From JBMOKU01 sp049324315 (GTDB taxonomy: Bacteria; Bacillota; Clostridia; Peptostreptococcales; Thermotaleaceae): a stretch of DNA of 64,000 bases. Of this stretch, positions 26,105 to 35,882 are shown piece after piece. Each line of letters begins with the position of its first letter. The stretch's first letter is position 1. The translations under genes were made by a program, and so were the position numbers. The stretch is taken from positions 1-64,000 of the forward strand of contig JBMOKU010000041.1 of NCBI GenBank assembly GCA_049324315.1. The letters run 5' to 3'. The notes under the pieces are model-generated. The model had not been told where the DNA came from, made no database searches, and saw nothing but the letters and a program-made list of their open reading frames with translations.

Positions 26105-29100
26105 TCATAAGATTGCCCCAATAATACCAGTAAAAGCATTCACGAAGTTAAAAGCATTCAAATCAAATTCTTTCTCCCTCATGGGGACACTCAACTGTAG
26201 CACACCCTTCAGTTTACCATTGTTATACAATGGCTGAATAATCAGTGATTGCCAGTCAGGTATACCAGTCAACCGATCTGCCTTATAGCTGCCTTCCCAA
26301 TCGATCATATAGCTGCCGGCCCCTTTCTCAATGACTTCATGAATAATCTTTTCATTAAAGAAAATATGTTCCTGCCAGCAATCTGAGAATTTTTCTCTTC
26401 CATATTTATTCATTAGTTTCTTGTCTTGAAGCTCCATAATCATTCCCTGTTTTGCATCTGTAAGTTGTATCAATTTCCCTAGCATTTGAAATAATTTTTG
26501 TTCCTTTGGTTTTTCTGCTTTCAACAAATCGGCAGCTTCTATGATTTCTCTAACATTGCGAATGTCTTGAGAATCATTGCCAGTTATAACACCCGTTAGT
26601 CTGTCTACTTTCACATCATGATAATAAATTCCCTTGCTCCAGATCACGGTCTGATTTCTTCCCATTTTTTTTGCATGATAAAGGGCTTGGTCTGCTTTTT
26701 CAATCAGTTCATCCTCTACATACCCATGTTCAGGGTAAGATGCTATACCGAAGCTCATGGTAACGGAATGTGATTCACCTAATAGTTTTGCATCTGCAAT
26801 GGATTTTCTAATTTTTTCGCATACGCTATAGGCATCCGTTGAGACAGTCAGCGGCAATAAAATAATAAATTCTTCTCCTCCATATCTTCCAACAATATCG
26901 CTGCTTCTTACATTCTTTCGAATGATATGTGTCACCTTTTTGAGAATTTCGTCCCCTTTTCTGTGTCCATATGTATCATTGATTTGTTTAAATCGATCAA
27001 GATCACACATGACAATAGTAATATCGGTATTATGCTTTCTTGATTTGAAAAATTCATCTTTTAGAGCCTTTTCGAAATGTTTTCGCAGGTATACATTCGT
27101 CATTTTATCAATGGAAGCAGTTACCTTTAGCTGGTAATTATCAATCTCCAAATGCATAAGATTTGATAACGCACTGCAGGTTTTGAAGGTACTCCAATTA
27201 AAATTATTAAACACTTTATCTGTATCTAAATACAAATAGCCAAGGATCATTTGATGAAATTCAGAACCATCTGATTTTCTCCTGTTATCATGGAAATAGG
27301 GGTCATATCCATTGTTTCTTTTAATGGGAATGCAAATGGCGGCTCTGGCTCTATCAGGCAAAAAATCATAATGTTGTTCACTTTTATTATTGTATAGATT
27401 TTTTAGCAAGACACCTTCATGGGTCTGTTTAATTCTTTCAATAATAACTTGAACTTTTGGTATCCTAAGCTGATTATCAAGACTCACCATATGCTGAATC
27501 TCATGATTCTCATCTACGATCATCACGAATCCCCTTTTGGCTAAGGTTGTTTGTACACAATATTTTAAAATAAACTCAATATTCTTTAAATTATCTGAAG
27601 TCAATATTTGTACAAGATCTCGAATATTATGGGCTTTTACAGGAAAAAAAGATTCATATTCTTTTAAAGCTGTTTCTAAAAAACTCTGATTATGAAACAA
27701 TATCTCTATTTCTGTAAAATCGAAGAAAGCGTCAATTTCACCTTCTTTTAGCGGTTGTGTATCATCTTTTTCAATTTTGTTTGAATCCTGTCGGTAAAGA
27801 ATCTTATTTTTGATTCGTCGAATTTTATTCTTTAACACAAGCTTATTCATGTCTGAATTCAGATAGTCCAATTGGAATTCATCCGGTATTTTAAGTAATA
27901 ATTGTTTTAAAATATCTAACGATGAAATGTAGCTGTTAATCGCATTATAATAATCTCCACTTTTCGTGTATTCGTCTCCCATTTTATTATGGATTTTCCA
28001 TTCGAATTCTAATATTTTGTCATTCTCTACTTCTTTAAGAAGAGATTCATAATAGCCAATCCCTTCTTTCTCAAAATATCCCAAATAAAGTCTCCTTACA
28101 AGCTGCAAGTATTTGGTATCAAAATTTTGAGACAGTTCTTCATCTTTATCTAACAGTTTCCCTGCACTATCATAATTTCCATTTTCCAGGTAGTGATATG
28201 CAAAAAATAAGAGGAAAATCCTAATTTGTTTGAGGGGTAGCTGATAATCATATTGGTTAATAATATCTAATACACTATTTAATTCCATACTATATTTATT
28301 ATTATCGGCATCTATGAATATTTTATATAAGATTATTTTAAATTCGAAAAATTCTGATGCATTTTGTTTCATATCGCCTATGTTTTTCATGCATTGACGA
28401 ACCCGATCCATAGAACCTAGTGCAAAATAAAACTCGCACTTCAAAGAATTATAATATTCGTATAACTTTTTATTGTTAGATAAATCATTCCATATGGAAT
28501 CTTTTTCAGCCTTGGTAAAATAGTTGTAAGCCTTTGCATATTCGCCTAATCTCATATAGGCTTCAAAAAGATATAAGTTCCCCCATAACAGTCTTTCGTA
28601 TTCTTCTCGTTCTTCGGAAGCTTTTGTAGCAGCTTGGAATAATCGGATCGCCTCATGATATGCATCATCAATTAAATATGTTTTTCCTATGTTGAGATGA
28701 TAAAGATCTATTTCCTCAATACAATTTTGCTTTTCTGCTTTATCCAGCGCTTTTTGAAAATAATTTCTTGCCAGTTCAATGTGATTGGAACCTTCAATCA
28801 GCAGTTCTCCAATATAATTAAATGACTTAATTATTCCCATGCTTGAGGAAGCTTTTTCAAAATAAGTTATGCTATCGATTAATTTCATCAACCCATCATC
28901 ATAATGTCCTTCATGCAGCAAACACCGGGCTTCCTGAACTAAAAACTCTCCAATATAGTGATAGTTGCATATTTCAAGACTCTTTTGCATAAAATCATCT
29001 ATCGCGTCTTTGTAACGTTGAAAATCATTTTCTGCATAGTACAGATAACTTAGCAGCAAGCCACTTTCTAAATACCCTTCATCATAATTGTGTTGATCTG

Positions 29101-31504
29101 CAATATCCATGGCACGAATGATTATATCATAGCCTGCAGAAGTCTTATGCTTTTTAAGATAAAGTCCCGCTTTTTTATTGAGTGCATCTACTAAAAGTAT
29201 ATATCTTCTAAGAGACTGGGCAGCTTGAATTGTCATGTCATAGTTGGACAAAGCTTTATCTGTCTCTCCCAAGCGATCATAAATACTGGCCAATTGTAAT
29301 AATACATTTACTTTTTTGTCATCTTCACGATAAATCTGTAGCAATTCTATAGCTTTTTTATAGAACTCCAGTGCTTGAACATGAATGTTCAGTTGAAGCA
29401 TCCGTTCTCCAGACTGAATACAGTAGTCGATTGCTTTATGATAATTAGAACACTTTTTAAAATGATGTATCAGTTCATCCAGATTGATTCTTCCTTCTTG
29501 CACATATGTCCGCTCAAGGACCTGAGCTACTTTTTGATGATACTCACTTTTTTTCTCATCGACAATCTGTGCATATACTTCCAGTTTAAACTTTCTGCTC
29601 TCATAATCATAAGTCAATCCCCAGTCTTCTACCCTTTCATTAATAATTTTCATTTCTGTTAAATATTTTAGCTTATCCATTATTTGCAACAGTTCTACAT
29701 GAATGATCTCTGCTAGAAGCTGTGACGATACAGAAGAATGAAATACTGACATCACACGAAGGATTTCTTTTGACGTTTCATCATAGGTAGACATTTGCTG
29801 AAAGAATGTCTCATCGATATTGGAAGATAGCCTTAGATCTGCCAAATCATTGACTTTAGCAACCCATAGATATTTTTCATTAACTCCGATCAGCCTATTG
29901 ATAAATAGGTTTTTTAACATGTCTTCTATATATCTTGGATTTCCATCTGTTTCTTTTATAATTCTGGCGGCTAATGGCAGCGGTTTCCATGCCATACCTA
30001 ATATCTGCTGTATAAAAGCTGCTGTTTCTTGAAGTGAAAACGTACTTAACTGAATATCCTGCATCCCATAAGGATTGTCCAGACTCTTTCCCAAATTGGA
30101 AAAGCAACTTTCTTTTTGGCGGCAGGATGCAACCAAAAGTAAAGATAGCTTTCTTTCCGTTGATAAAACAGAATATAAAATTTCCAGTGATTGATCGTCA
30201 ACATGCTGAATATTGTCTATCACGATGATCGTTGGTTTTAATCCAATAGCATCGAGAATAAAGTTGCAAATTCTATCATTCAATCGAAGTCTTTCTTTTT
30301 CACCTGACAATGGTGCTGATGGGCTTATTCCCCATTTCTCACCTATTCCAGGCAATATTTTGACCAATTCACATCCATATTTTTGAATGAGATCGTAATT
30401 AGTATTCTTCATGATAATGTCTTCTAAGATATCTATAATAAGCTGATATTCTCGAAGGCTTGTTTCACGATATCCGATAAAAAAGTGTTGGATCTTTTCC
30501 ATACGCAGTTTATATAGTACTTCTTTTAAAAGCCTACTTTTTCCTACACCTGTTTCTCCCTCAATAAAAATAGCTGAAGGTTTACTCTTCTTTTTAATAA
30601 TATCCTCCACCGCTTGAAAGATCGTGCTCATTTCCTTTTCTCGATGGACCAACCTTAGTTTAAAATTTAATTTTTCATAATTGGTTTTATGCCTGTCGCT
30701 TACGCTGTCTAATTGAAGCGTAAATATTTTTCTAATATCTGCAATCAGTTCATGGATATTTTTATATCTCTCAGTTGTATCAAAGGCTGTCATTTTATCA
30801 ATCATGGATAGGACGATGTCGTCCGTATTCTCTATTTTGTAGAATTTGTCACTAAACTCGCATGTCCCATAGTCTAATCCAAAATAAAGAAAGAAAAATA
30901 CAACCCCCAAAGAAAATATATCATTACTCGTACCTAACTCTAAACCCAATTGATATTCAGGAGATAAAAACTGATTGCTGCAGTGAGCCAATAGCCTTCG
31001 ATCTCTTTCTATTTCCCTTGTATAAGCATAATCAATTAATTTTATCTTTATTCTTCCATTTTCTCTGTAGATAAAAATATGATCTAAGGTAAGATAATGA
31101 TAAACAATCCCTCTAAAATGTAAATATCGGATAGCTTCACATATTTCCATAAATACCGCTATCCTTTCTTCCTTACTTAACATCATATAATGTATAAGCT
31201 CATGAGGTAAGTACTCTTTTATACAAAAATATTGTTTTATGGAAACATCTTTTTGATCAATCGTATAAATAATATCAAAAGTTTCGTTCCTCAAAATATT
31301 TTCGTGTTCAATAGACGCTAAAAAGATGTTTTCTTCAATCAAATAACGGATATAGGCTTTGTCCGAATAATCTGGTTCAAAAACCCTAATCATAACCCTC
31401 TCATGATTTTTCAGTAAATCTACGGCAATATATGATGTCGATGAAAAGTCCCTGTCAATTTGTTGTTGGATTCTAAATCTCCCGTTAATAATCTCCATTC
31501 CCAC
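26105..31504 (-). CDS. Pseudokinase-AAA-TPR-GAF-GGDEF-GAF diguanylate cyclase
   Basis: This 1,799-residue cytoplasmic protein has at least six parts. Residues 9-270 have a Ser/Thr kinase fold without its catalytic residues: the VAIK Lys is Arg (VMIRVF), HRD is replaced within YHYLTLDHI near 135, and DFG reads DYA near 156. At about 310-560 lies an AAA/STAND ATPase with P-loop GETGVGKS and Walker B VIDNIQ near 426. TPR-like helical repeats fill about 690-1230. A GAF-like domain (about 1290-1440) precedes a diguanylate cyclase with GGEEF near 1543 and an intact RSSD inhibitory site five residues upstream. A second GAF-like domain ends it. It should make cyclic-di-GMP under control of a pseudokinase and ATPase module. 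It lies 19 bases after a MarR gene. The start may be GTG 31504 or ATG 31498. Confidence 0.88.
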   Translation of the reverse strand: MGMEIINGRFRIQQQIDRDFSSTSYIAVDLLKNHERVMIRVFEPDYSDKAYIRYLIEENIFLASIEHENILRNETFDIIYTIDQKDVSIKQYFCIKEYLPHELIHYMMLSKEERIAVFMEICEAIRYLHFRGIVYHYLTLDHIFIYRENGRIKIKLIDYAYTREIERDRRLLAHCSNQFLSPEYQLGLELGTSNDIFSLGVVFFFLYFGLDYGTCEFSDKFYKIENTDDIVLSMIDKMTAFDTTERYKNIHELIADIRKIFTLQLDSVSDRHKTNYEKLNFKLRLVHREKEMSTIFQAVEDIIKKKSKPSAIFIEGETGVGKSRLLKEVLYKLRMEKIQHFFIGYRETSLREYQLIIDILEDIIMKNTNYDLIQKYGCELVKILPGIGEKWGISPSAPLSGEKERLRLNDRICNFILDAIGLKPTIIVIDNIQHVDDQSLEILYSVLSTERKLSLLLVASCRQKESCFSNLGKSLDNPYGMQDIQLSTFSLQETAAFIQQILGMAWKPLPLAARIIKETDGNPRYIEDMLKNLFINRLIGVNEKYLWVAKVNDLADLRLSSNIDETFFQQMSTYDETSKEILRVMSVFHSSVSSQLLAEIIHVELLQIMDKLKYLTEMKIINERVEDWGLTYDYESRKFKLEVYAQIVDEKKSEYHQKVAQVLERTYVQEGRINLDELIHHFKKCSNYHKAIDYCIQSGERMLQLNIHVQALEFYKKAIELLQIYREDDKKVNVLLQLASIYDRLGETDKALSNYDMTIQAAQSLRRYILLVDALNKKAGLYLKKHKTSAGYDIIIRAMDIADQHNYDEGYLESGLLLSYLYYAENDFQRYKDAIDDFMQKSLEICNYHYIGEFLVQEARCLLHEGHYDDGLMKLIDSITYFEKASSSMGIIKSFNYIGELLIEGSNHIELARNYFQKALDKAEKQNCIEEIDLYHLNIGKTYLIDDAYHEAIRLFQAATKASEEREEYERLLWGNLYLFEAYMRLGEYAKAYNYFTKAEKDSIWNDLSNNKKLYEYYNSLKCEFYFALGSMDRVRQCMKNIGDMKQNASEFFEFKIILYKIFIDADNNKYSMELNSVLDIINQYDYQLPLKQIRIFLLFFAYHYLENGNYDSAGKLLDKDEELSQNFDTKYLQLVRRLYLGYFEKEGIGYYESLLKEVENDKILEFEWKIHNKMGDEYTKSGDYYNAINSYISSLDILKQLLLKIPDEFQLDYLNSDMNKLVLKNKIRRIKNKILYRQDSNKIEKDDTQPLKEGEIDAFFDFTEIEILFHNQSFLETALKEYESFFPVKAHNIRDLVQILTSDNLKNIEFILKYCVQTTLAKRGFVMIVDENHEIQHMVSLDNQLRIPKVQVIIERIKQTHEGVLLKNLYNNKSEQHYDFLPDRARAAICIPIKRNNGYDPYFHDNRRKSDGSEFHQMILGYLYLDTDKVFNNFNWSTFKTCSALSNLMHLEIDNYQLKVTASIDKMTNVYLRKHFEKALKDEFFKSRKHNTDITIVMCDLDRFKQINDTYGHRKGDEILKKVTHIIRKNVRSSDIVGRYGGEEFIILLPLTVSTDAYSVCEKIRKSIADAKLLGESHSVTMSFGIASYPEHGYVEDELIEKADQALYHAKKMGRNQTVIWSKGIYYHDVKVDRLTGVITGNDSQDIRNVREIIEAADLLKAEKPKEQKLFQMLGKLIQLTDAKQGMIMELQDKKLMNKYGREKFSDCWQEHIFFNEKIIHEVIEKGAGSYMIDWEGSYKADRLTGIPDWQSLIIQPLYNNGKLKGVLQLSVPMREKEFDLNAFNFVNAFTGIIGAIL

Positions 31505-31523
31505 ACATCCCTGTATTTCATTA

Positions 31524-31991
31524 TCAATCTTTCATATTCATACAGTCACATTCCGCTTCCGTCCTAGTGTGAATCATGTGCAATGCGTGAATTAGCCCCT
31601 GTTTTTCCTTATCCCCCACATCTGAAAGTACTTCTTGAAGGTAATTTCTCCTTGTATCTAAAACTTCTTCAATCAATTTATTACCTTTTTCTAACACTCT
31701 AATCCTAACAACTCTTCTATCTTTATTATCTCTTACCCGCTCTACAAGCTGATTCTTTTCCATGCGATCAATCAAGTCTGTTATTGTACTGCATGCTAAA
31801 TACATTTTATTACTCAATTCTCCAATGGTTAGATCTCCATTTTTTATTAGCTGCAGCAGTGCGTCAAATTGCGGTGGTGTTATTTCAAAATCTGTGAGAA
31901 TATCTCTCCCCTTGCGCTTAATGGAAGTACACACCCACCTTAACAATCTTTCAATTTCCACAATATCTTCTGTAAATTGTTCTTTAGCCAT
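31524..31991 (-). CDS. MarR-family transcriptional regulator
   Basis: This 155-residue winged-helix protein has the MarR core: DFEITPPQFDALLQLIKNGDLTIGELSNKM, recognition region CSTITDLIDRMEKN and wing RDNKDRRVVRI. A Cys-containing C-terminus (AECDCMNMKD) follows. It precedes the giant diguanylate cyclase by 19 bases and is probably in the same transcript, so it may regulate it. Ligand unknown. Confidence 0.9.
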   Translation of the reverse strand: MAKEQFTEDIVEIERLLRWVCTSIKRKGRDILTDFEITPPQFDALLQLIKNGDLTIGELSNKMYLACSTITDLIDRMEKNQLVERVRDNKDRRVVRIRVLEKGNKLIEEVLDTRRNYLQEVLSDVGDKEKQGLIHALHMIHTRTEAECDCMNMKD

Positions 31992-32206
31992 AAAATCCTC
32001 CTAGTTCATTAAATTTACAGTCCATGTCTTTTGTCAAAGGATTGATAAATAAAAAGATTTATTTACCTTTCTATGCTTTATATTAAAACGATCATTAATA
32101 ATAGAAGCAACTGTGGTATAATAATACAGGTATAAGACAACCTGGACGTCTTTACTAAAAACTTTTTATTAAATATTATATAACTATTTTGTTAGGAGGT
32201 AAACAG

Positions 32207-32728
32207 ATGATAAAAAACATTACATTAAATCTTAATGCAATAGAAGCGATGTATTTTTTCTGGAACACAATCTCATCGAAAGATAAGGTAACAGAAAAGT
32301 TTATTGTAGATATTGCAAACATGGAATCCTTTCAAGTTCTCTATAATGAGGAATTTACCCAAGAGTCCGTAAGAAGATGCTTAAGTGCTTTATCTAATCG
32401 CGAACCCTTTCATGGCAATAAGACAGAAGCAAAATTTTATTCTCGTAATCTAATGATTCTTGAATATATCGATACACTGGAAGAAAAATTCTTAACATTT
32501 AAAAGTCTGCGTCTTCAAGACATCTTGCATTCCTTACACAATCAGGCTCACGGTGTTGCAGATGAAAATATTGAAATAATCGTCGTCCCCGCTCCCTTTG
32601 ATACACATTATAGAGATCAAAATAGAATCATCATAAACTTTTTTAAGTTTCATGTAATCAATGGGCAATTAAGAGCTGACGACATGGACTTTGCTGATAT
32701 CGTTGCAAATACATATAAAGAAAAGTAA
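32207..32728 (+). CDS. Hypothetical protein, 173 aa
   Basis: I do not assign a family. The protein is soluble with mixed helix and strand; notable stretches are NLNAIEAMYFFW at the N-terminus and VVPAPFDTHYRDQNRIIINFFKFHVINGQ near the C-terminus, conserved-looking but without catalytic signature. The start is the ATG at 32207, with AGGAGG 7 bases upstream; an earlier in-frame TTG overlaps the ribosome binding site. It is divergent from the MarR gene. No terminator is obvious before the leader of the M23 gene. Confidence 0.65.
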   Translation: MIKNITLNLNAIEAMYFFWNTISSKDKVTEKFIVDIANMESFQVLYNEEFTQESVRRCLSALSNREPFHGNKTEAKFYSRNLMILEYIDTLEEKFLTFKSLRLQDILHSLHNQAHGVADENIEIIVVPAPFDTHYRDQNRIIINFFKFHVINGQLRADDMDFADIVANTYKEK

Positions 32729-32734
32729 TCATTG

Positions 32735-32853
32735 AGCGTACTTACAAGTTTCACGAATCCATATTGTTTTTTATGAAAAATATCTAAAAGGATTTCACGG
32801 TTTTTTGTCGAATATGGATTGGTGACAGGTTTTGTTATGCTTGGAGGTACGCT
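32735..32853 (+). promoter_or_regulatory. Structured leader of the M23-bactofilin genes
   Basis: Two nested inverted repeats lie between the stop at 32728 and the ATG at 32857. The outer pair is AGCGTAC (32735-32741) and GTACGCT (32847-32853); the latter overlaps the last base of the Shine-Dalgarno GGAGG. The inner pair is TCACGAATCCATATT (32751-32765) and AATATGGATTGGTGA (32811-32825), with one mismatch. No U-tract follows. It could sequester the ribosome binding site, but it matches no riboswitch class that I know. Confidence 0.45.
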
Positions 32854-32856
32854 TTC

Positions 32857-33789
32857 ATGAAACTTTTTTCAATGTTAAAACCTATTTCTAATGAATCCCT
32901 TTCAATTATGATCATTCCACATTCAGGGGGAAATGTTCGCCAGATAAAACTTCGTAACATTATTTTCTATTCTTTTCTTTCACTGATGACAGTCATGTGT
33001 GTATCTCTCTTTATTCTCGTCAATGTATTGCTCCATTTAAACGAACAGCTTGATACCAAGATCAAGGATTTGTCAAATCTGCAAGCCATAAATGCTGAGC
33101 AAATGCAAGAGATTAACGAACTAAAGAGCAAAGCTGTTATCGTCTCCGAAAAGCTCTCTTTGCTTGACGAACTGGAAACCCAAGTACGAAATATGGTAGG
33201 GCTTAAGAAAAGTCAGGATGTCCAGCCCGTTGTTTCCAGATCTATGGTTATGAGAAGTGAAAGTCTTGATGATGATTATAATGGTGCAATAGAAGATGAA
33301 GAAATTGACCTTAGTAAAGTAGCTGCAGAGATGGATGCTGAGGTGGAGAATCTAAATGATTTGATTCTAGAAGTTTCAGGTCAGTTGAAGATTCTGGACG
33401 CAAAGCCAGATAAGATGCCTGCTTCCGGAAGAATAACTTCAAAGTTCGGATTTCGCAAATCGCCCACCACAGGTAGGAAGCAATTTCATTCAGGTATTGA
33501 TATCGCTAATTCATCGGGAACCAATATTTATGCTGCCGGGACAGGTATTGTTACATTTTCTGGTTGGAATTCTGGTTATGGTAAGATCGTTATCATTTCC
33601 CATGGAAATGGATACAGAAGTGTTTATGCCCATAACAAAGAGAATCTTGTTACGATAGGTCAAAAAGTTAAAAAGGGAGATTTAATTGCAAAGATGGGTA
33701 GTACCGGTAGAAGTACCGGACCCCACGTTCATTTTGAGATCCACTATAATGGCCAGCAGATTGACCCACTAAAAGTTTTAAATGATTAA
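32857..33789 (+). CDS. M23 family metallopeptidase, membrane-anchored
   Basis: This 310-residue peptidoglycan endopeptidase-like protein has one N-terminal membrane segment (about 34-56), a coiled-coil linker (60-110), and an M23 LytM domain (about 190-305). Zinc-site motifs are FHSGID (His near 211) and HVHFE near 290, both intact, so activity is plausible. The catalytic domain is outside the membrane. It is followed 21 bases later by a bactofilin gene, a known pairing in which the bactofilin localises the peptidase. Confidence 0.92.
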   Translation: MKLFSMLKPISNESLSIMIIPHSGGNVRQIKLRNIIFYSFLSLMTVMCVSLFILVNVLLHLNEQLDTKIKDLSNLQAINAEQMQEINELKSKAVIVSEKLSLLDELETQVRNMVGLKKSQDVQPVVSRSMVMRSESLDDDYNGAIEDEEIDLSKVAAEMDAEVENLNDLILEVSGQLKILDAKPDKMPASGRITSKFGFRKSPTTGRKQFHSGIDIANSSGTNIYAAGTGIVTFSGWNSGYGKIVIISHGNGYRSVYAHNKENLVTIGQKVKKGDLIAKMGSTGRSTGPHVHFEIHYNGQQIDPLKVLND

Positions 33790-33810
33790 TAGTATACTGG
33801 AGGGATACCC

Positions 33811-34218
33811 ATGTTTAAGAAAAACGAAACCATTATCAGTGAAAAAATCGATACGTTAATTGGGAAAAACTCATCTTTTGAGGGAATTCTTCATGCTGAT
33901 GGTACTGTACGCATCGATGGTCAATTCAAAGGTGAGATTCACATTAAGGGTGATTTGATTGTAGGTGAAGAGGGAAAGATAACTGGTAATGTACATGCAA
34001 ATAACACAGTGGTATCCGGAACGGTCATTGGTAATATCAATGTATCCAATCAGTTAAGGATTAATTCTAACGGTAAAGTTCTTGGAGATGTTGATGTTTT
34101 CAGTTTAATCGTTCAAGAAAAGGCTATTTTTGACGGTAAATGCAAAATGCAGAACGCAGACGCGACAGATAATATTTTGAATATAAAAGAAAAGCACCAA
34201 AAAACAGCAAAGGCGTGA
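33811..34218 (+). CDS. Bactofilin family cytoskeletal protein
   Basis: This 135-residue protein has the polymer-forming bactofilin domain: IGKNSSFEGILHADGTVRIDGQFKG followed by repeated beta-helix rungs such as GKITGNVHANNTVVSGTVIGNINV. Short polar tails flank the core. Bactofilins self-assemble without nucleotides beneath the membrane. The neighbouring M23 peptidase suggests a cell-shape or wall-remodelling unit. The terminator overlaps its 3' end. Confidence 0.93.
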   Translation: MFKKNETIISEKIDTLIGKNSSFEGILHADGTVRIDGQFKGEIHIKGDLIVGEEGKITGNVHANNTVVSGTVIGNINVSNQLRINSNGKVLGDVDVFSLIVQEKAIFDGKCKMQNADATDNILNIKEKHQKTAKA

Positions 34219-34234
34219 TATCACGCCTTTTTAT
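34210..34234 (+). terminator. Terminator after the bactofilin gene
   Basis: AAGGCGTGAT/ATCACGCCTT at 34210-34229 is a perfect palindrome and is followed by TTTTT. The stop codon lies within it. Confidence 0.85.
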
Positions 34235-34276
34235 GCGTTTTTTATTCTTTTTCCACGTACTTTCATCTCTCAGAAC

Positions 34277-35773
34277 CTACAATAAAGGGATAAATCCTTT
34301 CTGTGTTGCTCCTTTTCTATCTTCTTTATTTAAAAACACGTCTATGGTATCAGCCAACTTCTTTACGCCTTTCTCAATATCCTTTGGATATACTCCGGCT
34401 ATACTGATTCGAAAGCAATTACTCACAGTTTGAGATGAAAAAAAGATGGAGCCAGGCACAAAAACAATGCTATTTTTTACAGCTTCGGTGTATAACGCAT
34501 TTGATGAATAGCCTTTGGGCAAACAAAGCCAAAAATTCAATCCACCCTTTGGCTTATGATAGTGAATCCCTTTTCCAACAATATATTTTTCAATGCACCC
34601 GTGCATTAGATCAAATCTTTCCTTGTAGATATTTTCCATAAAAAGAATGTGTTTTTTCCAAATTCCTTTTCGAAGATATAAATCAAAGGCTCTTTGATTC
34701 AAACCGGAGGTTGATATGTCAGATGCATGTTTGGCTGCTAGAATTTTATGCTTTAATTTTTGAGGTATTACCAAAAATCCTAATCGAAGTCCTGGCATGA
34801 AGATTTTAGAAAAGCTCTTGATGTAAATCACAGCATCCTGTCGATCGTGACTTTTCAATGTTGAATTATCATCACTGTAGAAATTCAGGTCACTTAAGTA
34901 ATCATCTTCAACAATAAGAATATTGTATTTATATGCCAATTCTAAAACTCTCTGTTTTTTTTCAAGACTATAGCTGCAGCCTGTGGGATTTTGAAAATTT
35001 GGCATTAAATAGATCATTTTGGGATGATATTCTTTCATACATGTTTCAAGTGCCTCAATATCAATGCCATCTTCCTGGATAGGTATGTCAATGATTTTTG
35101 CTCCCCGTGATTTCAGCGTTGCAATAGCGCCAGTATACGTTGGGCTCTCTACAATTACTGAATCGCCAAATCCTACAAGGGCTTTAGAAATCACATCGAT
35201 TCCTTGCTGCGCACCTGAAATAATCTGAACATCTTCCGGGTCTGCCATAATATCGTATTTTTCTAAGTAATCTACCAAAGACTCTCTAAGGGGATAATAG
35301 CCTTGACTCTCCTGATATCCGAAGGCATTCCCTCCATCTCTATCAAGGACTTCATTCAGCAAGATTTTAAAGTCTTCAACAGGAAACATATCTGGCGTTG
35401 GCGTTGCACTGGCAAAGCTCAGCATGTTCTCTTTGATCTGCATTTGACCACGGTCCATTAGTTTTATATCATCATCAGAAAAGTCACTATCAACCATCAT
35501 CTTTTGTTCCAAATATATAGGCGCTATATAGGTTCCACTGCCGATCTTCTTGTAAACGAACCCCTCTTTTTCCAACAGATCATATGCATTAACAATGGTA
35601 ACATTGTTAACATTCAACAAATCTGCCATTTGTCTTATAGGTGGTAATTTCTCATTTTCTGCCAAACTTCCTTCGCAGATTAAATCCCGTATTTTTTCAT
35701 ACAACTGAACATATAAGTGTTTTGCTGATTCTTTGTCAAGCTGTATTTCTTCGAAGCATTTCATCTTGTCCAC
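34277..35773 (-). CDS. MocR-type GntR/aminotransferase regulator
   Basis: The 498-residue protein fuses an N-terminal GntR winged helix (about 15-80, with LPPIRQMADLLNVNNVTIVNAY) to a class I aminotransferase-like domain. The PLP lysine is present in YIKSFSKIFMPGLRLGF near residue 318, along with NPTGCSYS. Family members (GabR, PdxR) sense PLP-linked ligands and usually control genes nearby; the nearby divergent candidate would be upstream past the repeat region. Target unknown. Confidence 0.92.
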   Translation of the reverse strand: MDKMKCFEEIQLDKESAKHLYVQLYEKIRDLICEGSLAENEKLPPIRQMADLLNVNNVTIVNAYDLLEKEGFVYKKIGSGTYIAPIYLEQKMMVDSDFSDDDIKLMDRGQMQIKENMLSFASATPTPDMFPVEDFKILLNEVLDRDGGNAFGYQESQGYYPLRESLVDYLEKYDIMADPEDVQIISGAQQGIDVISKALVGFGDSVIVESPTYTGAIATLKSRGAKIIDIPIQEDGIDIEALETCMKEYHPKMIYLMPNFQNPTGCSYSLEKKQRVLELAYKYNILIVEDDYLSDLNFYSDDNSTLKSHDRQDAVIYIKSFSKIFMPGLRLGFLVIPQKLKHKILAAKHASDISTSGLNQRAFDLYLRKGIWKKHILFMENIYKERFDLMHGCIEKYIVGKGIHYHKPKGGLNFWLCLPKGYSSNALYTEAVKNSIVFVPGSIFFSSQTVSNCFRISIAGVYPKDIEKGVKKLADTIDVFLNKEDRKGATQKGFIPLL

Positions 35774-35832
35774 CTGCTTTTCTTGAACATAATTGCCACT
35801 TCATTTATTATATACGATAGGAAAAATGAAAT

Positions 35833-35856
35833 AAAGTGCGGATTTCCGCACTTTAT
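35833..35856. repeat. Terminator-like hairpin, copy A of a direct repeat
   Basis: AAAGTGCGGATTTCCGCACTTTAT (perfect stem) differs by one base from copy B at 36007-36030. The two copies bracket the short inverted-repeat element at 35883-36006. This copy has no gene whose end it would serve on either strand unless transcripts run through the element. Confidence 0.75.
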
Positions 35857-35882
35857 GATTATAGACGAAGTCTATTATATAG

